Shown here: positions 1-8,767 of the stretch, piece by piece
Layout: every line of letters starts with the position of its first letter
Position numbering within the stretch: the stretch's first letter is position 1
From: Paenibacillus sabuli
Lineage (GTDB): Bacteria; Bacillota; Bacilli; Paenibacillales; Paenibacillaceae
Length of the DNA stretch: 64,000 nucleotides
Assembly: GCF_014705605.1 (NCBI RefSeq)
Contig: NZ_JACXIZ010000021.1
Span: forward strand, 120,635 to 184,634
Direction: 5' to 3'
Notes under the pieces: model-generated
Database searches by the model: none
What the model was told of the DNA's origin: nothing
Seen by the model: the letters and a program-made list of their open reading frames with translations, nothing else
Translations under genes and position numbers: made by a program

Positions 1-12
1 GCATTTGTCAAA

Positions 13-40
13 GCAAAACGGCGAACCGCGAGGGTTCGCC
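13..40 (-). terminator. Weak rho-independent terminator of the Gln-rich gene
   Basis: An 8-bp stem (20-27 with 33-40) is followed on the minus strand by a short T-rich run. It lies just past the stop of the minus-strand Gln-rich gene. Confidence 0.5.
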
Positions 41-61
41 GCATTACACGCGCTGCACGTT

Positions 62-727
62 TTAGAAACGGTTGTTTTGCTGCATTTGACCCGCGTTCGA
101 CTGGTAGCCGAATTTGTTGATGATCGGACCTTGCTGCGCTTGGGCATTCGTCGCTTGATACACCGGATTTTGCTGGGTTTGGGCTTGCTGCATGCCGTAT
201 TGCGCTTGTTGAGCTTGTTGGTGCTGTTGACGGGCTTGCTGCGCCTGATGCCCTCCGTATTGCTGCTGGTTGGCTTGGTAGCCGCCGGCATGCGAAATCA
301 CAGGCTGATTTTGGAACGCCTGTGTTTGTTGATATACAGGATGGCTTTGCTGTTGGGCGCCATAGCTGTTTTGCTGCGCTTGCTGCTGATTATGCGAAGC
401 GGCGGCAAAGCTGTTTTGCTGCGGCTGGGACGAGTAGCCGCCCAGATGCGAGATGACCGGCTGCTGCTGATACTGCGCGTTCATCGAAGCTTGCTGCATT
501 CCTTGCGCCTGGTAAGCGCCTTGGCTTTGCTGCTGGTTCGCTTGATATCCGCCCAGATGCGAGATGACCGGGCCGGTTTGCGCCGCGATGCTGCCCTTTT
601 GGCGCATTTGGCCTTGGTATTGCGAAGCGACATAGCCTGCCGGCTGATACGATTGCTGGTTGTTTTGAAGTCCTTGCTGTTGCTGCGATTGCATTCCGTT
701 TTGTTGGTGCGACATGCCGTTGTTCAC
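62..727 (-). CDS. Gln-rich low-complexity repeat protein, function unknown
   Basis: A 221-residue protein made mostly of Gln, Ala, Asn, Gly and Tyr, with almost no hydrophobic core. Four imperfect copies of a P-V/I-I-S-H-x-G-G-Y motif sit near residues 53-61, 90-98, 142-150 and 201-208, joined by Q-rich linkers. The start is GTG, because an AGGAGG lies 7 nt upstream and no ATG is as well placed. There is no signal peptide, membrane segment or catalytic motif. Repeats of this kind suggest a structural, possibly spore-coat-associated protein, but that is inference only; the repeats do not look like gamma-type SASPs. An open frame also runs through the other strand, but it is a compositional shadow. 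Confidence 0.75.
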   Translation of the reverse strand: MNNGMSHQQNGMQSQQQQGLQNNQQSYQPAGYVASQYQGQMRQKGSIAAQTGPVISHLGGYQANQQQSQGAYQAQGMQQASMNAQYQQQPVISHLGGYSSQPQQNSFAAASHNQQQAQQNSYGAQQQSHPVYQQTQAFQNQPVISHAGGYQANQQQYGGHQAQQARQQHQQAQQAQYGMQQAQTQQNPVYQATNAQAQQGPIINKFGYQSNAGQMQQNNRF

Positions 728-834
728 GTCTTGTCCTCCTCGTAATAGACCGGGGTAGTCTTCAGCGCGCGGCTGACGCTTTGCCCGCTGAAGCCGTACT
801 TAGTGTGGGAGAACAAGCTTTGTTTTATGCCGCG

Positions 835-1269
835 CTATAGCTTGGGTTTTCCTTCCGTCAGCAGGATCGCGTCCTCGACCTTGATGCAGCGGTCCATGAC
901 GACCTGCAAGCCGCCCTCCGCCGCGAGCTCCGCCGCCTTCTCGCTGAGCACGCCGAGCTGCAGCCAGAGCGTTCCCGCTCCGATCTCCACCGCTTGTTTG
1001 GCAATGTGGACGGCATGCTGACTGCGACGAAATACGTTGACGACATCGATCTTGAACGGGATGTCGCGCAGCGTGGCGTAGCTTTGTTCTCCGAGCACCG
1101 TCTCCACATTCGGATTCACCGGCACAATGCGATAGCCCTTGGCCTGCATGGCCTGCGCGACCATGTACGAGGTCCGCTCCGGCGAGCCGGACAACCCCAC
1201 TACCGCAATGGTGCTCGCATTCTGCAAAATGGTTTTAATCGATTCTCTGGACGGATGTTCGTAGCCCAT
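835..1269 (-). CDS. CoA-binding domain protein (YccU family)
   Basis: A 144-residue single-domain Rossmann protein of the CoA_binding_2 family. After a short helix it shows the nucleotide-binding start IAVVGLSGSPERTSY, then the conserved VNPN turn and the LWLQLG segment near the C-terminus. The length is normal for the family. The start is set by AGGAGG 9 nt upstream; the longer upstream frame overlaps aroA and lacks a site. It is the last gene of the aroK-crcB-crcB-aroA run, 16 nt after aroA. The family binds CoA or a similar nucleotide; no reaction can be assigned. Confidence 0.85.
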   Translation of the reverse strand: MGYEHPSRESIKTILQNASTIAVVGLSGSPERTSYMVAQAMQAKGYRIVPVNPNVETVLGEQSYATLRDIPFKIDVVNVFRRSQHAVHIAKQAVEIGAGTLWLQLGVLSEKAAELAAEGGLQVVMDRCIKVEDAILLTEGKPKL

Positions 1270-1285
1270 GGACTGTAGCCTCCTG

Positions 1286-2578
1286 TCAATTGATCCATTC
1301 CACCTGCGCGCCCAGCGCCTGCAGATGATCGAAAAATATCGGATACGACTTGGCGACGTGATGCGCGTCGCGAATGCGAATCGGCGCATCGGCGCGCAGC
1401 CCGACTACCGTCAGCGCCATGATGACGCGATGATCGTAATGCGCGTCGATGGTTACGCCGCCGGCCACGCCCTGCGGCCGGCCATGCACGATAATTTCAC
1501 TTTGACGCTCCTCCACCTCTGCCCCCGCCCTGCGCAGCTCGGCCAGATAGTCGGTGATGCGATCGCATTCCTTGTAGCGCAGATTTTCCACGTTGTAAAA
1601 GCGCGAGGTCCCCTCCGCAAACACCGCCGCCGCGACCATGGCGAGCACGGCGTCCGTCGCTGCGTCGCCGTCGAATTCGAGCGCCTGCAGTCGTCCGTTG
1701 CCTTGCACGCGCACGATATCGTTCGCATGCGTCAGCGGGACGCCCATCGTGCGCAGCACATCGACAATGGCGCGCTCGCCCTGCTTGCTGCGCTCCGCCA
1801 GCCGGTGGATCGTCACGTCCGATTGCGTGACGGCAGCGGCGGCCAATACGGCGGCCGAGCCCGGATAGTCGCCCTGTACGATATACTCGCGCGCCGCATA
1901 TTTTTGCCCGCCGGGCACGCGGTAACGCATCAGGTCCTCCGACGCTTCGACGACGATGCCGGCCTGCTCCAGTACCTCGAGCGTTTGACCGACTACAATT
2001 TTTGATTTCAGGTCGTGCAGCACTTCGATTTCGCTGTCCTGCTCGAGCAGCGGCGTCAAAAACAGCAACGCGCTTAAATATTGCGAGCTCACGTTGCCGG
2101 AAACGCGGATTTTGCCGCCATGCGGATTGCCGCCGCGAATTCGAATCGGAAGTCGCCCGTTATGATGCTCCACTTCCACGCCCATTGCCTGCAGCGCTTC
2201 GATCAGATCGTCGTGCGGACGCTTGCCGAGCGAATCGGGATAGCGGTTCACAAATGTGACGTCGGGGCAGAGCGCCGCGATGGCCATCAGAAAGCGCAGC
2301 ACCGCTCCGGCGTTGCCCACGTCCAATTCATTAACCGCGACCGGACGATGGCCAAACCCGGTGATCACAATTTTTTCGTCATCTTCCTGCACGTCGGCCC
2401 CGAGCGCCTTGATGCAGCGCCGCATGGCGTCGCTGTCTTCGCTGTGGGCCGGATGATAAATCGTGCTCGTGCCCTCCGCCAGCGCCGCCACGAGCAAGTA
2501 GCGTGTCGTATAATTTTTTGAAGAAAGCGCCTGAATGTCTCCCGCCAGCCGCGGCGTTGGCGTCACCCGAATGTCCAT
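1286..2578 (-). CDS. aroA: 3-phosphoshikimate 1-carboxyvinyltransferase (EPSP synthase)
   Basis: A 430-residue two-domain EPSP synthase that joins PEP to shikimate-3-phosphate in aromatic amino-acid synthesis. Visible signatures are the GNAGAVLR loop (residues 89-96), D-S-L-x-K-R-P near 115-121, S-S-Q-Y-L-S-A-L-L, and Y-K-E-C-D-R-I near the C-terminus. The N-terminal phosphate-binding segment is atypical: S-S-K-N-Y-T-T-R-Y replaces the usual G-D-K-S-I-S-H-R, although the Lys and Arg are kept. The start M-D-I-R-V-T has a GGAGAGGAAG element upstream. It lies 25 nt after the second crcB, and a shikimate kinase opens the same operon, which supports the assignment. Confidence 0.93.
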   Translation of the reverse strand: MDIRVTPTPRLAGDIQALSSKNYTTRYLLVAALAEGTSTIYHPAHSEDSDAMRRCIKALGADVQEDDEKIVITGFGHRPVAVNELDVGNAGAVLRFLMAIAALCPDVTFVNRYPDSLGKRPHDDLIEALQAMGVEVEHHNGRLPIRIRGGNPHGGKIRVSGNVSSQYLSALLFLTPLLEQDSEIEVLHDLKSKIVVGQTLEVLEQAGIVVEASEDLMRYRVPGGQKYAAREYIVQGDYPGSAAVLAAAAVTQSDVTIHRLAERSKQGERAIVDVLRTMGVPLTHANDIVRVQGNGRLQALEFDGDAATDAVLAMVAAAVFAEGTSRFYNVENLRYKECDRITDYLAELRRAGAEVEERQSEIIVHGRPQGVAGGVTIDAHYDHRVIMALTVVGLRADAPIRIRDAHHVAKSYPIFFDHLQALGAQVEWIN

Positions 2579-2603
2579 TTCCCGATCTTCCTCTCCAAAT
2601 TTT

Positions 2604-2963
2604 TTAGAACAAGGCCCCTGCAAGCATGCCCAGCGCGAAGAGCGCCGGTCCGCCCAAAAACGTTGCCGCCGCATACCAAGTCAGCGTGAGGCGCTTGCCG
2701 CGCAAATTCACAAGCTGAACCATGAGCGTCGAATACGTCGTAAAACCGCCCATCATGCCGGTGCCAAGCCAAGCATACAGCATCGGGTGAGGGTGGCCTG
2801 CCGTCCAGCCCAGCAGCACGCCCAGCAGCGCCGAACCCAAGAGATTGACGAGCAGCGTCGCCGCTTGGGGCACGCTGGTGTATCTCGCGCACCACAGACC
2901 GATTCCGTAGCGCGCGACCGCCCCGATGGCGCCGCCGCCGGCGGCGAGCAGCAGCCCCGTCAT
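2604..2963 (-). CDS. crcB: Fluoride ion exporter CrcB/FluC, second copy
   Basis: A 119-residue four-helix membrane protein of the Fluc family. It shows the N-terminal GGAIGAVARY, the pore segment TLLVNLLGS and the GGFTTYST motif with its conserved polar track. Fluc channels export fluoride as dual-topology dimers. Its ATG overlaps the stop of the upstream crcB by 4 nt (ATGA), so the two are probably translationally coupled. Two adjacent Fluc genes often form a heterodimer in Firmicutes; that is likely here but not shown. Confidence 0.9.
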   Translation of the reverse strand: MTGLLLAAGGGAIGAVARYGIGLWCARYTSVPQAATLLVNLLGSALLGVLLGWTAGHPHPMLYAWLGTGMMGGFTTYSTLMVQLVNLRGKRLTLTWYAAATFLGGPALFALGMLAGALF

Positions 2964-3355
2964 GAACCGCTCCTGCGGCTGACGGCGGCCAGCTTCAGTC
3001 CTGCAGCTGCAGCCAGCCACCCGAGCGCAATCGAAGCGCTCGCATAAACCGCCGCCATGCCGAAGAGGTGCTCGCGCAGCAAGGCCACCGTCTCCGCGCT
3101 GAAGGCCGAAAAGGTCGTGAACGAGCCAAGCATGCCGGTGCCGACCGCCTCGTGCCAGACGCGACGGGTGCTCCGACCGGCCGCCGCCCTCCCGAGCCAC
3201 CAGCCGAGTGCGAAGCTGCCGATCAGATTGCAGATCATCGTCGCCCATGGAAACGCGTGATGCGGCAAGGCCGCTCCAATCGTCCAGCGCGCAGCCGCCC
3301 CCGCCATCCCGCCTGCCGCCACTGCCGCCGCTGTCTTCACGAGCACGCGTTCCAT
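2960..3355 (-). CDS. crcB: Fluoride ion exporter CrcB/FluC, first copy
   Basis: A 131-residue Fluc protein with GGMAGAAARW, the pore helix TMICNLIGSFALGW and the motif GSFTTFSAFS, spanning four predicted helices. The start M-E-R-V-L-V-K lies inside the 3' end of aroK, giving a 19-nt overlap that points to coupled translation. The gene is followed by a second, diverged crcB. No fluoride riboswitch can be placed upstream because the pair sits inside the aroK operon. Confidence 0.9.
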   Translation of the reverse strand: MERVLVKTAAAVAAGGMAGAAARWTIGAALPHHAFPWATMICNLIGSFALGWWLGRAAAGRSTRRVWHEAVGTGMLGSFTTFSAFSAETVALLREHLFGMAAVYASASIALGWLAAAAGLKLAAVSRRSGS

Positions 3356-3858
3356 TTGCGCACGATGACGTTCGCGACCTCTTCCGGTCGCAAGCTGCCG
3401 GTATCGATGGTTATATCCGCAAAGTCGTAGGCATGCTTGCGCTGACGCAGCAGCTTGTAGACCCGGCCTTTGACATCGCCCTGCAGGAGCGGGCGATTGG
3501 CGTCGCCGCTGACGCGGTGAATGATCTGCCAAGGTGCGGCTTTGAGCGCGACAACCCAGCCGTATTGCTGCATGAGCCGGCAGTTCTGCGGCCGCAGCAC
3601 GGCTCCGCCGCCCGTGGCCAATACCTGCAGACCGGGCCGCTTCAAGACATGCTCCAATGTTTCGGTCTCCAACTTGCGAAAAGCCTCTTCGCCGGCTTCG
3701 GCAAATATGTCGCGAATGCGCCTGCCGGCATGGCGCTCGATCTCCTCGTCCAGATCGACCGCAGCACAATTCAGCCGGCGCGACAAATGGTGGCTGACGA
3801 CCGACTTGCCGGTCCCCATGAATCCGATCAGCACGATGGCGTGCTTTTCAGCAGGCAT
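3337..3858 (-). CDS. aroK: Shikimate kinase
   Basis: A 173-residue P-loop kinase that phosphorylates shikimate. Walker A is GFMGTGKS (residues 12-19), the shikimate-binding D-L-D-E-E-I-E follows, then ATGGGAVLR, and the lid Arg lies in the NRPLLQG segment. The length is typical. The start is chosen by GGAGG 9 nt upstream. It is the first gene of a minus-strand operon with two crcB genes, aroA and a CoA-binding protein, so two shikimate-pathway steps are co-transcribed around a fluoride exporter. Confidence 0.93.
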   Translation of the reverse strand: MPAEKHAIVLIGFMGTGKSVVSHHLSRRLNCAAVDLDEEIERHAGRRIRDIFAEAGEEAFRKLETETLEHVLKRPGLQVLATGGGAVLRPQNCRLMQQYGWVVALKAAPWQIIHRVSGDANRPLLQGDVKGRVYKLLRQRKHAYDFADITIDTGSLRPEEVANVIVRKWNACS

Positions 3859-3981
3859 GAGCCATGCCCTCCCTTCGATACAGTTTCCGTCCCGTTACAT
3901 ATGCGGGCTGCTACGGGGTATAAAAAGCCGATGTTTGCCGTAAGGATGAGAATAGGATGAACCGAAAGGTAGGTAGCGTCG

Positions 3982-4275
3982 ATGTTGAAATCCGCATCAG
4001 AGCCTGTAAAGCTCCGAATTGCCCGCATCCTCCACCCGTCGAATCCGCTCTGCGCCGCCGACGTCATCTGGCTGCTCGAATGGATCAAAAAAAAGGTGGC
4101 TGACGACGCCCCGCGCTTGGCGCTGGTGCCGCAGCCACATCTCATTCGCAGCTATACCTGCTTCGCCGAGGCGGCGATGGCGCTGATCCATCAGCGCCAC
4201 GGCCGGATCCTGGAGGCCGAACGGCTGCGGGCTGCGCTGGCGGAAGCCATCGCAGCCGTTAGCGCCGGCGCTTAG
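3982..4275 (+). CDS. Hypothetical protein, 97 aa
   Basis: A 97-residue open frame with a helical C-terminal half ([13 protein letters not shown] onward). It has no recognised domain, signal peptide or membrane segment. It is divergent from aroK and overlaps the 3' end of gnd by 4 nt in convergent orientation. The upstream purine run (AGGTAGGT) is only a moderate ribosome site. Composition resembles protein more than the overlapping minus-strand frames do, but the gene is not certain. Confidence 0.5.
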   Translation: MLKSASEPVKLRIARILHPSNPLCAADVIWLLEWIKKKVADDAPRLALVPQPHLIRSYTCFAEAAMALIHQRHGRILEAERLRAALAEAIAAVSAGA

Positions 4276-5681
4276 TCCATCCAGTTGAAGTGGAAGGTGC
4301 CTTCCTTGTCCAGACGCTTGAAGGTATGCGCGCCGAAATAGTCGCGCTGCGCTTGCAGCAGGTTAGCCGGCAGCCGTTCCGTACGATAGCTGTCGTAGTA
4401 GGCCAGGGCGCTTGCAAAGGCCGGAACCGGCACACCGTTTGCAATCGCAGCCGCGACGACCTCGCGCCAGGCGTCCTGGTAATTCTCGACGATGCTTTTG
4501 AAGTATTCATCCAGCAGCAGGTTGCGCAGCTGCGGATCGCGGTCGTACGCGTCTTTGATATTTTGCAGGAAGCCGGCGCGAATGATGCAGCCGCCGCGGA
4601 AAATCATCGCGATATCGCCATAGCGCAGGTCCCAGCCGTACTCGTCGGAGGCGGCACGCATTTGCGCAAAGCCCTGGGCGTACGAGCAAATTTTGCTGGC
4701 GAACAGCGCTTTGCGGACCGCCTCGATGAAGGCCGCTTTGTCGCCTTGGTACGGCTTGGCCTCCGGTCCCTTTAGCAGTTTGCTGGCCGCTACGCGCTCC
4801 TCTTTCATAGCCGAGAGGAAGCGGGAGAAGACCGACTCGGTAATAATGGAGAGCGGCACGCCCAGATCCAGCGAGCTTTGGCTTGTCCACTTGCCTGTGC
4901 CCTTCTGACCGGCGGAGTCGAGAATGACGTCCACCATCGGCTGGTTGGTTTCCGGGTCATACTTGGAAAAAATATCAGCCGTAATCTCGATCAGGTAGCT
5001 GTCGAGCTCGCCCTTGTTCCATTCGGTGAAGATGCCGTGCAATTCTTCGGTCGATACGTTCAGCACGGAATTGAGCAGATGATACGCTTCGCAGATCAAC
5101 TGCATGTCGCCGTATTCGATGCCGTTGTGGACCATTTTGACATAATGACCGGCGCCGTCCGGTCCGATGTACGTGCAGCACGGATCTCCGCCGACTTTGG
5201 CCGAAATTGCGGTCAGGATCGGCTCGACCAGCTTATAGGCCGACTCTTGCCCGCCCGGCATGATGGAAGGCCCTTTCAGCGCGCCCTCCTCGCCGCCCGA
5301 TACACCGGTGCCGATGAAGCGCAGCCCCTTGGCTTCGAGCTCCTTGCTGCGGCGCTGCGTATCCGGAAAATAAGCGTTGCCTCCGTCGATGATGATGTCG
5401 CCCTCATCCAGCAGTGGCACGAGTTGCTCGATTGTAGCATCGGTACCGGCCCCCGCCTGCACCATAATCAAAATTTTGCGCGGAGTCTCGAGCGAGGCGA
5501 CGAATTCCTCGATCGTATACGCCGGAACGAGATTTTTGTCCGCCGCCTCTTGCATCAGATCGTCCGTTTTGGCACGCGAGCGGTTGTAGACCGAGACTGT
5601 AAAGCCCCTGCTTTCAATATTAAGGGCGAGATTTCTGCCCATGACTGCAAGGCCAATGACACCGATTTGCTGTTTCGACAT
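4272..5681 (-). CDS. gnd: 6-phosphogluconate dehydrogenase, decarboxylating
   Basis: A 469-residue enzyme of the pentose phosphate pathway that makes ribulose-5-phosphate and NADPH. The N-terminal Rossmann motif is [19 protein letters not shown], then G-V-S-G-G-E-E-G-A and the catalytic [10 protein letters not shown] follow, and the all-alpha domain ends in a G-T-F-H-F-N-W tail. Length and order are those of the long (GndA) form. The start M-S-K-Q-Q-I is preceded by AAGGGA; an upstream in-frame ATG has no site. Confidence 0.96.
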   Translation of the reverse strand: MSKQQIGVIGLAVMGRNLALNIESRGFTVSVYNRSRAKTDDLMQEAADKNLVPAYTIEEFVASLETPRKILIMVQAGAGTDATIEQLVPLLDEGDIIIDGGNAYFPDTQRRSKELEAKGLRFIGTGVSGGEEGALKGPSIMPGGQESAYKLVEPILTAISAKVGGDPCCTYIGPDGAGHYVKMVHNGIEYGDMQLICEAYHLLNSVLNVSTEELHGIFTEWNKGELDSYLIEITADIFSKYDPETNQPMVDVILDSAGQKGTGKWTSQSSLDLGVPLSIITESVFSRFLSAMKEERVAASKLLKGPEAKPYQGDKAAFIEAVRKALFASKICSYAQGFAQMRAASDEYGWDLRYGDIAMIFRGGCIIRAGFLQNIKDAYDRDPQLRNLLLDEYFKSIVENYQDAWREVVAAAIANGVPVPAFASALAYYDSYRTERLPANLLQAQRDYFGAHTFKRLDKEGTFHFNWMD

Positions 5682-5812
5682 AACGTTCGCTTCATCCCTT
5701 TTCCATTCAGTATTTTGGTGCTGCAATGCACGAATACTCCTATTCTACTCTACATTGAGGAAGAAGAAAACCTCCCGCTCTCTTTTTCCTGGCCCACCTT
5801 CCGCGTTCCCAG

Positions 5813-5845
5813 CAAAAAACGGGAGCCCCTGAAGCGAGGTCCCGT
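5813..5845 (-). terminator. Rho-independent terminator after the 5.9-6.5 kb gene
   Basis: On the minus strand a hairpin with ACGGGA/TCCCGT arms is followed by six T residues. It lies about 35 nt past the stop of the 198-residue gene. Confidence 0.7.
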
Positions 5846-5878
5846 GTTCCATTTCGTGAGCAGCGCGCCCATTTTCTT

Positions 5879-6475
5879 TTATAATTCAAGCTGCAGCATT
5901 TCCGTGCGCAAGCTCGACAGTTTTTCCTTGGCTGCTGCCGCTTCCTCCGCTCGTCCGCCCTGCAGCGCCTCATGCAGCACCGCCAGCTCGTAGTCCAATT
6001 CGTAGCGCAGCACCGCTGCGCGCTCTTCAGCGCGCTTCGACTGAAAAGCTTGCATCATTTCCTCGGTCGTTATGAACGGTTTGCGTTGATAGATGATCTT
6101 GTGCTCCATCCCGGACACCTCCACCAATCGAATCACTTCGCCGAACATGATGCTTTCAATCACAATTTGACGATCTCGAATACGCTTGACGACGGCATGC
6201 CCGCGCGTGTCCCCGATCAGCTTCTCAATCAGGGCCGACAGCTTTTCGTCCTTGATGGTGTAATCGCCTACAATCTTGTAGCGATGATGCAGACGCTGGA
6301 ACCGCAGCTTTACCAGCTTGCGACCGGTACGAATCGAAACCAGAAAATGGGTGTCCGTCTCGCTCCAGTAGAGGGAATACCCTTCGTGGATCAGATCGCG
6401 GATCATGTTCTGGATTTGCCGACGGTCAAAGCGCAGCTCCAAATTGCAATACTCGACTTCATTGCTCCTGGTCAC
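5879..6475 (-). CDS. Conserved protein of unknown function, 198 aa
   Basis: A soluble 198-residue protein with an N-terminal mixed alpha/beta part (R-R-Q-I-Q-N-M-I-R-D-L-I, then Y-W-S-E-T-D-T-H-F-L-V) and a long charged helical C-terminus. The start is GTG with GGAGG 7 nt upstream. From memory, similar proteins occur widely in Paenibacillaceae and are sometimes labelled 'non-ribosomal peptide synthetase module'. Nothing here resembles an NRPS domain, so that label should not be trusted. It is monocistronic and divergent from the DUF1054 gene. Confidence 0.8.
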   Translation of the reverse strand: MTRSNEVEYCNLELRFDRRQIQNMIRDLIHEGYSLYWSETDTHFLVSIRTGRKLVKLRFQRLHHRYKIVGDYTIKDEKLSALIEKLIGDTRGHAVVKRIRDRQIVIESIMFGEVIRLVEVSGMEHKIIYQRKPFITTEEMMQAFQSKRAEERAAVLRYELDYELAVLHEALQGGRAEEAAAAKEKLSSLRTEMLQLEL

Positions 6476-6638
6476 GGCAATCCCTCCCCAGTTTAACAGT
6501 AATCGCGTCTACGTTTGCGCTCTTATTGACTAAATGTTCTGACAATTTGAGCTTACTTCTATCTTATACTTCATCTTATGTTCTGGCAACTTGGATTATT
6601 GACTAATTTTATTACGGGAAACGCGCGCTGGCCGCCCA

Positions 6639-6647
6639 TGTTATAAT
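6639..6647 (+). promoter_or_regulatory. Extended -10 promoter for the DUF1054 gene
   Basis: TGTTATAAT is a perfect -10 hexamer with an upstream TG, 38 nt before the start codon. No good -35 is visible at 17 nt, as is usual for extended -10 promoters. Confidence 0.55.
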
Positions 6648-6685
6648 GGTGAGCAAGTCCATCGTTAACGGAGGTTATCTTTCAC

Positions 6686-7339
6686 ATGCAAGACATCTCG
6701 CCCATGACAAAAGCCGGCGCATTCGCCGGCTTCACGCAGCAGGATTTTGACGTATTCGGGATTCCCGGTCTGGAGCCGCGGATGGAAGCCCTGATCTCCC
6801 GCGTTCGGCCCAAGCTGGAACAGCTCGGGGAGCTGGTGGCCCCGGTGCTTGCCGAACAATGCGGCGAGCCGATGTTCGCTCATGTCGCGAAGCATGCGCG
6901 ACGCACCGTCAACCCGCCGGACGACACCTGGGTCGCGTTCGCGCACAATCGGCGCGGCTACAAGGCGCACCCGCATTTTCAGATCGGATTGTTCGGGACC
7001 CATCTCTTCGTCCAATTTGCAATGATTTACGAGGCTGATCATAAGGCGCAATTCGCGGCGCAAGCCCTGCGCCGGCTGACCGAGCTGCGGCGCCATGTGC
7101 CTGCGCACTACGTCTGGTCTGGCGACCACACCGTGCCCGGCGGTCAGCCGCACGGCGAGATGAAGCGCAAGGAGCTCGAGGCGCTGCTGCAGCGCCTGCG
7201 TCACGTCAAGGCGTCCGAAGTGCTCTGCGGCCTCCAGATTGACGCCGGCGACGAACTGCTGCGCGACGGCCCGCGCTTGCTCGAGACCATCGAGCAGACC
7301 TTCGCCACCTTGCAGCCGCTATACCGAATGGCCTTGTGA
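6686..7339 (+). CDS. yktB: DUF1054 (UPF0637) family protein, YktB-like
   Basis: A 217-residue soluble protein that matches the YktB/UPF0637 family in length and landmarks: F-T-Q-Q-D-F-D-V-F near the N-terminus, H-V-A-K-H-A-R-R-T-V-N-P-P-D-D-T-W-V-A, the K-A-H-P-H-F-Q-I-G-L segment and D-H-T-V-P. GGAGG stands 11 nt before the ATG. No biochemical role is known to me. It is monocistronic and convergent with the MFS gene. Confidence 0.85.
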   Translation: MQDISPMTKAGAFAGFTQQDFDVFGIPGLEPRMEALISRVRPKLEQLGELVAPVLAEQCGEPMFAHVAKHARRTVNPPDDTWVAFAHNRRGYKAHPHFQIGLFGTHLFVQFAMIYEADHKAQFAAQALRRLTELRRHVPAHYVWSGDHTVPGGQPHGEMKRKELEALLQRLRHVKASEVLCGLQIDAGDELLRDGPRLLETIEQTFATLQPLYRMAL

Positions 7340-7409
7340 CCAACGGAACGGGCCCCTCGGACAGCCCTTCGCTCAGCCTCGCTGCGCTTCGTCCTATGCC
7401 GGCCGCCAC

Positions 7410-8600
7410 TCACGCCGGCGACCCGGCCTCGCCCGTGTCGGAGCTGCGGCTGACCAGCCGAAAGCGCAGCAGCAGCAACAGCGCCGCCAGCGACAGCAGG
7501 CCTCCGACGAGATAGGGCAGCTCCAAATTCCAGGATAACAGAGCCGTCCCGGCCAGCGGTCCGGCGATGCGCCCCAAGCTGTCCATCGAGGAGCTGAGAC
7601 CGGAAGCTACGCCTTGACCGACTGTGGTCTTCTGGGTGATCAGCGACGTCACGCAGGGACGGATGAGCGCATTGCCGATCCCGTAGATCGCCAGATAGAG
7701 CGTCGCCGTCAAGAGCGTGTGCGACGTGACGAGCAGGAAGAAGCCGGCCGCGGAGATTACGAGTCCAATGACGATGAACTTGGGCTCGTCCCCCTCGCGG
7801 ATATAACGGCGCACGATGCCGCCCTGGACGAGGGCGCCCACCAGTCCGCATACGAAAAACATCATGCCGACCTGACCGGGCGTCACGGAGAACCGACTCA
7901 TGCCGAATAACTGCAGCGTCGCCTCCAGTCCAGCCAGCGAGAGCGATACAAATAACGCCAGGACATAAAGATAGCGCACCGGTCCGGCAAACGCACGCCA
8001 GCGAGAAGGCCGCTTTTGCCGGTCGGCCGGCCTGCGCCGCTCCGGCGGCAGCGATTCCTTGAGCCGCGGCAACGCCAGGACAAAGGTCAGCAGCGCCAAC
8101 GCGCCCGCGGCATAAAACGGTGCCTCCAGCGAAATGCCGCTCAAAAGCCCGCCGAAGCCCGGGCCGATGGTAAAGCCCAGACCAATCGACATCCCGACAA
8201 GCCCCATCCCCTTCGTACGCTGCTCCGGCGGCGTCACATCCGCGACATAGGCGACGATAACCGAGGTGACCGCACCCGAAAACAAGCCGCCCAGCACGCG
8301 CGACGCGTACATGAGCGTCAGGTTGCCCGCCCCGAGGCCAAAGAGCAAGAAGCTGGCGGCGAACCCGAGCACGCCTGTTAAAATAATCGGCCTGCGGCCG
8401 ATCCGGTCCGACAGTCCGCCCCAAAATGGCGATAGCAAAAACGAGACCGCCGAATAGACCGAAAGCATCAGCCCGGTATGAAGCTCCAAAGCTCCCGGAT
8501 CGGTCGCTTTGATGATTTCGGGCATCACCGGAATAATAATGCCGAAGCCGATAAAGGTCGTCAGCAGCATCAGCATGACGACAGCAAGTGGTTTGTTCAT
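7410..8600 (-). CDS. MFS drug:H+ antiporter-like transporter (DHA1)
   Basis: A 396-residue protein with about 12 transmembrane helices. The DHA1 signature G-G-L-S-D-R-I-G-R-R-P lies between helices 2 and 3, and a motif-C-like G-P-G-F-G-G-L-L-S-G follows in helix 5. A basic loop (P-P-E-R-R-R-P-A-D-R-Q-K-R) separates the two halves. It belongs to the TetA/Bmr-like group of small-molecule exporters, but the substrate cannot be told. It is divergent from speA; no regulator gene lies next to it. Confidence 0.88.
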   Translation of the reverse strand: MNKPLAVVMLMLLTTFIGFGIIIPVMPEIIKATDPGALELHTGLMLSVYSAVSFLLSPFWGGLSDRIGRRPIILTGVLGFAASFLLFGLGAGNLTLMYASRVLGGLFSGAVTSVIVAYVADVTPPEQRTKGMGLVGMSIGLGFTIGPGFGGLLSGISLEAPFYAAGALALLTFVLALPRLKESLPPERRRPADRQKRPSRWRAFAGPVRYLYVLALFVSLSLAGLEATLQLFGMSRFSVTPGQVGMMFFVCGLVGALVQGGIVRRYIREGDEPKFIVIGLVISAAGFFLLVTSHTLLTATLYLAIYGIGNALIRPCVTSLITQKTTVGQGVASGLSSSMDSLGRIAGPLAGTALLSWNLELPYLVGGLLSLAALLLLLRFRLVSRSSDTGEAGSPA

Positions 8601-8687
8601 TTCGCACCCTCCATGCGAAACATCGTATCACAACTTGTCAGCGTATGGAAATGAACAAAAACGCAACATTAAATAGCTTGAAATGGC

Positions 8688-8715
8688 TTGCAATCACCTT
8701 GGGATTTGCTATACT
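8688..8715 (+). promoter_or_regulatory. SigA-type promoter of speA
   Basis: TTGCAA and TATACT are separated by 16 nt and lie about 50 nt upstream of the speA start, in the gap with the divergent MFS gene. Confidence 0.6.
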
Positions 8716-8767
8716 CAAGCTTGTTTGCGAATGATTGATTATGCCAATAGAAAGGCTGGGACCTGCG

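Noticed and set aside
5..745. A Leu-rich plus-strand frame opposite the Gln-rich gene
   Set aside because: CAG/CAA repeats read backwards give CTG/TTG Leu codons. There is no ribosome site.
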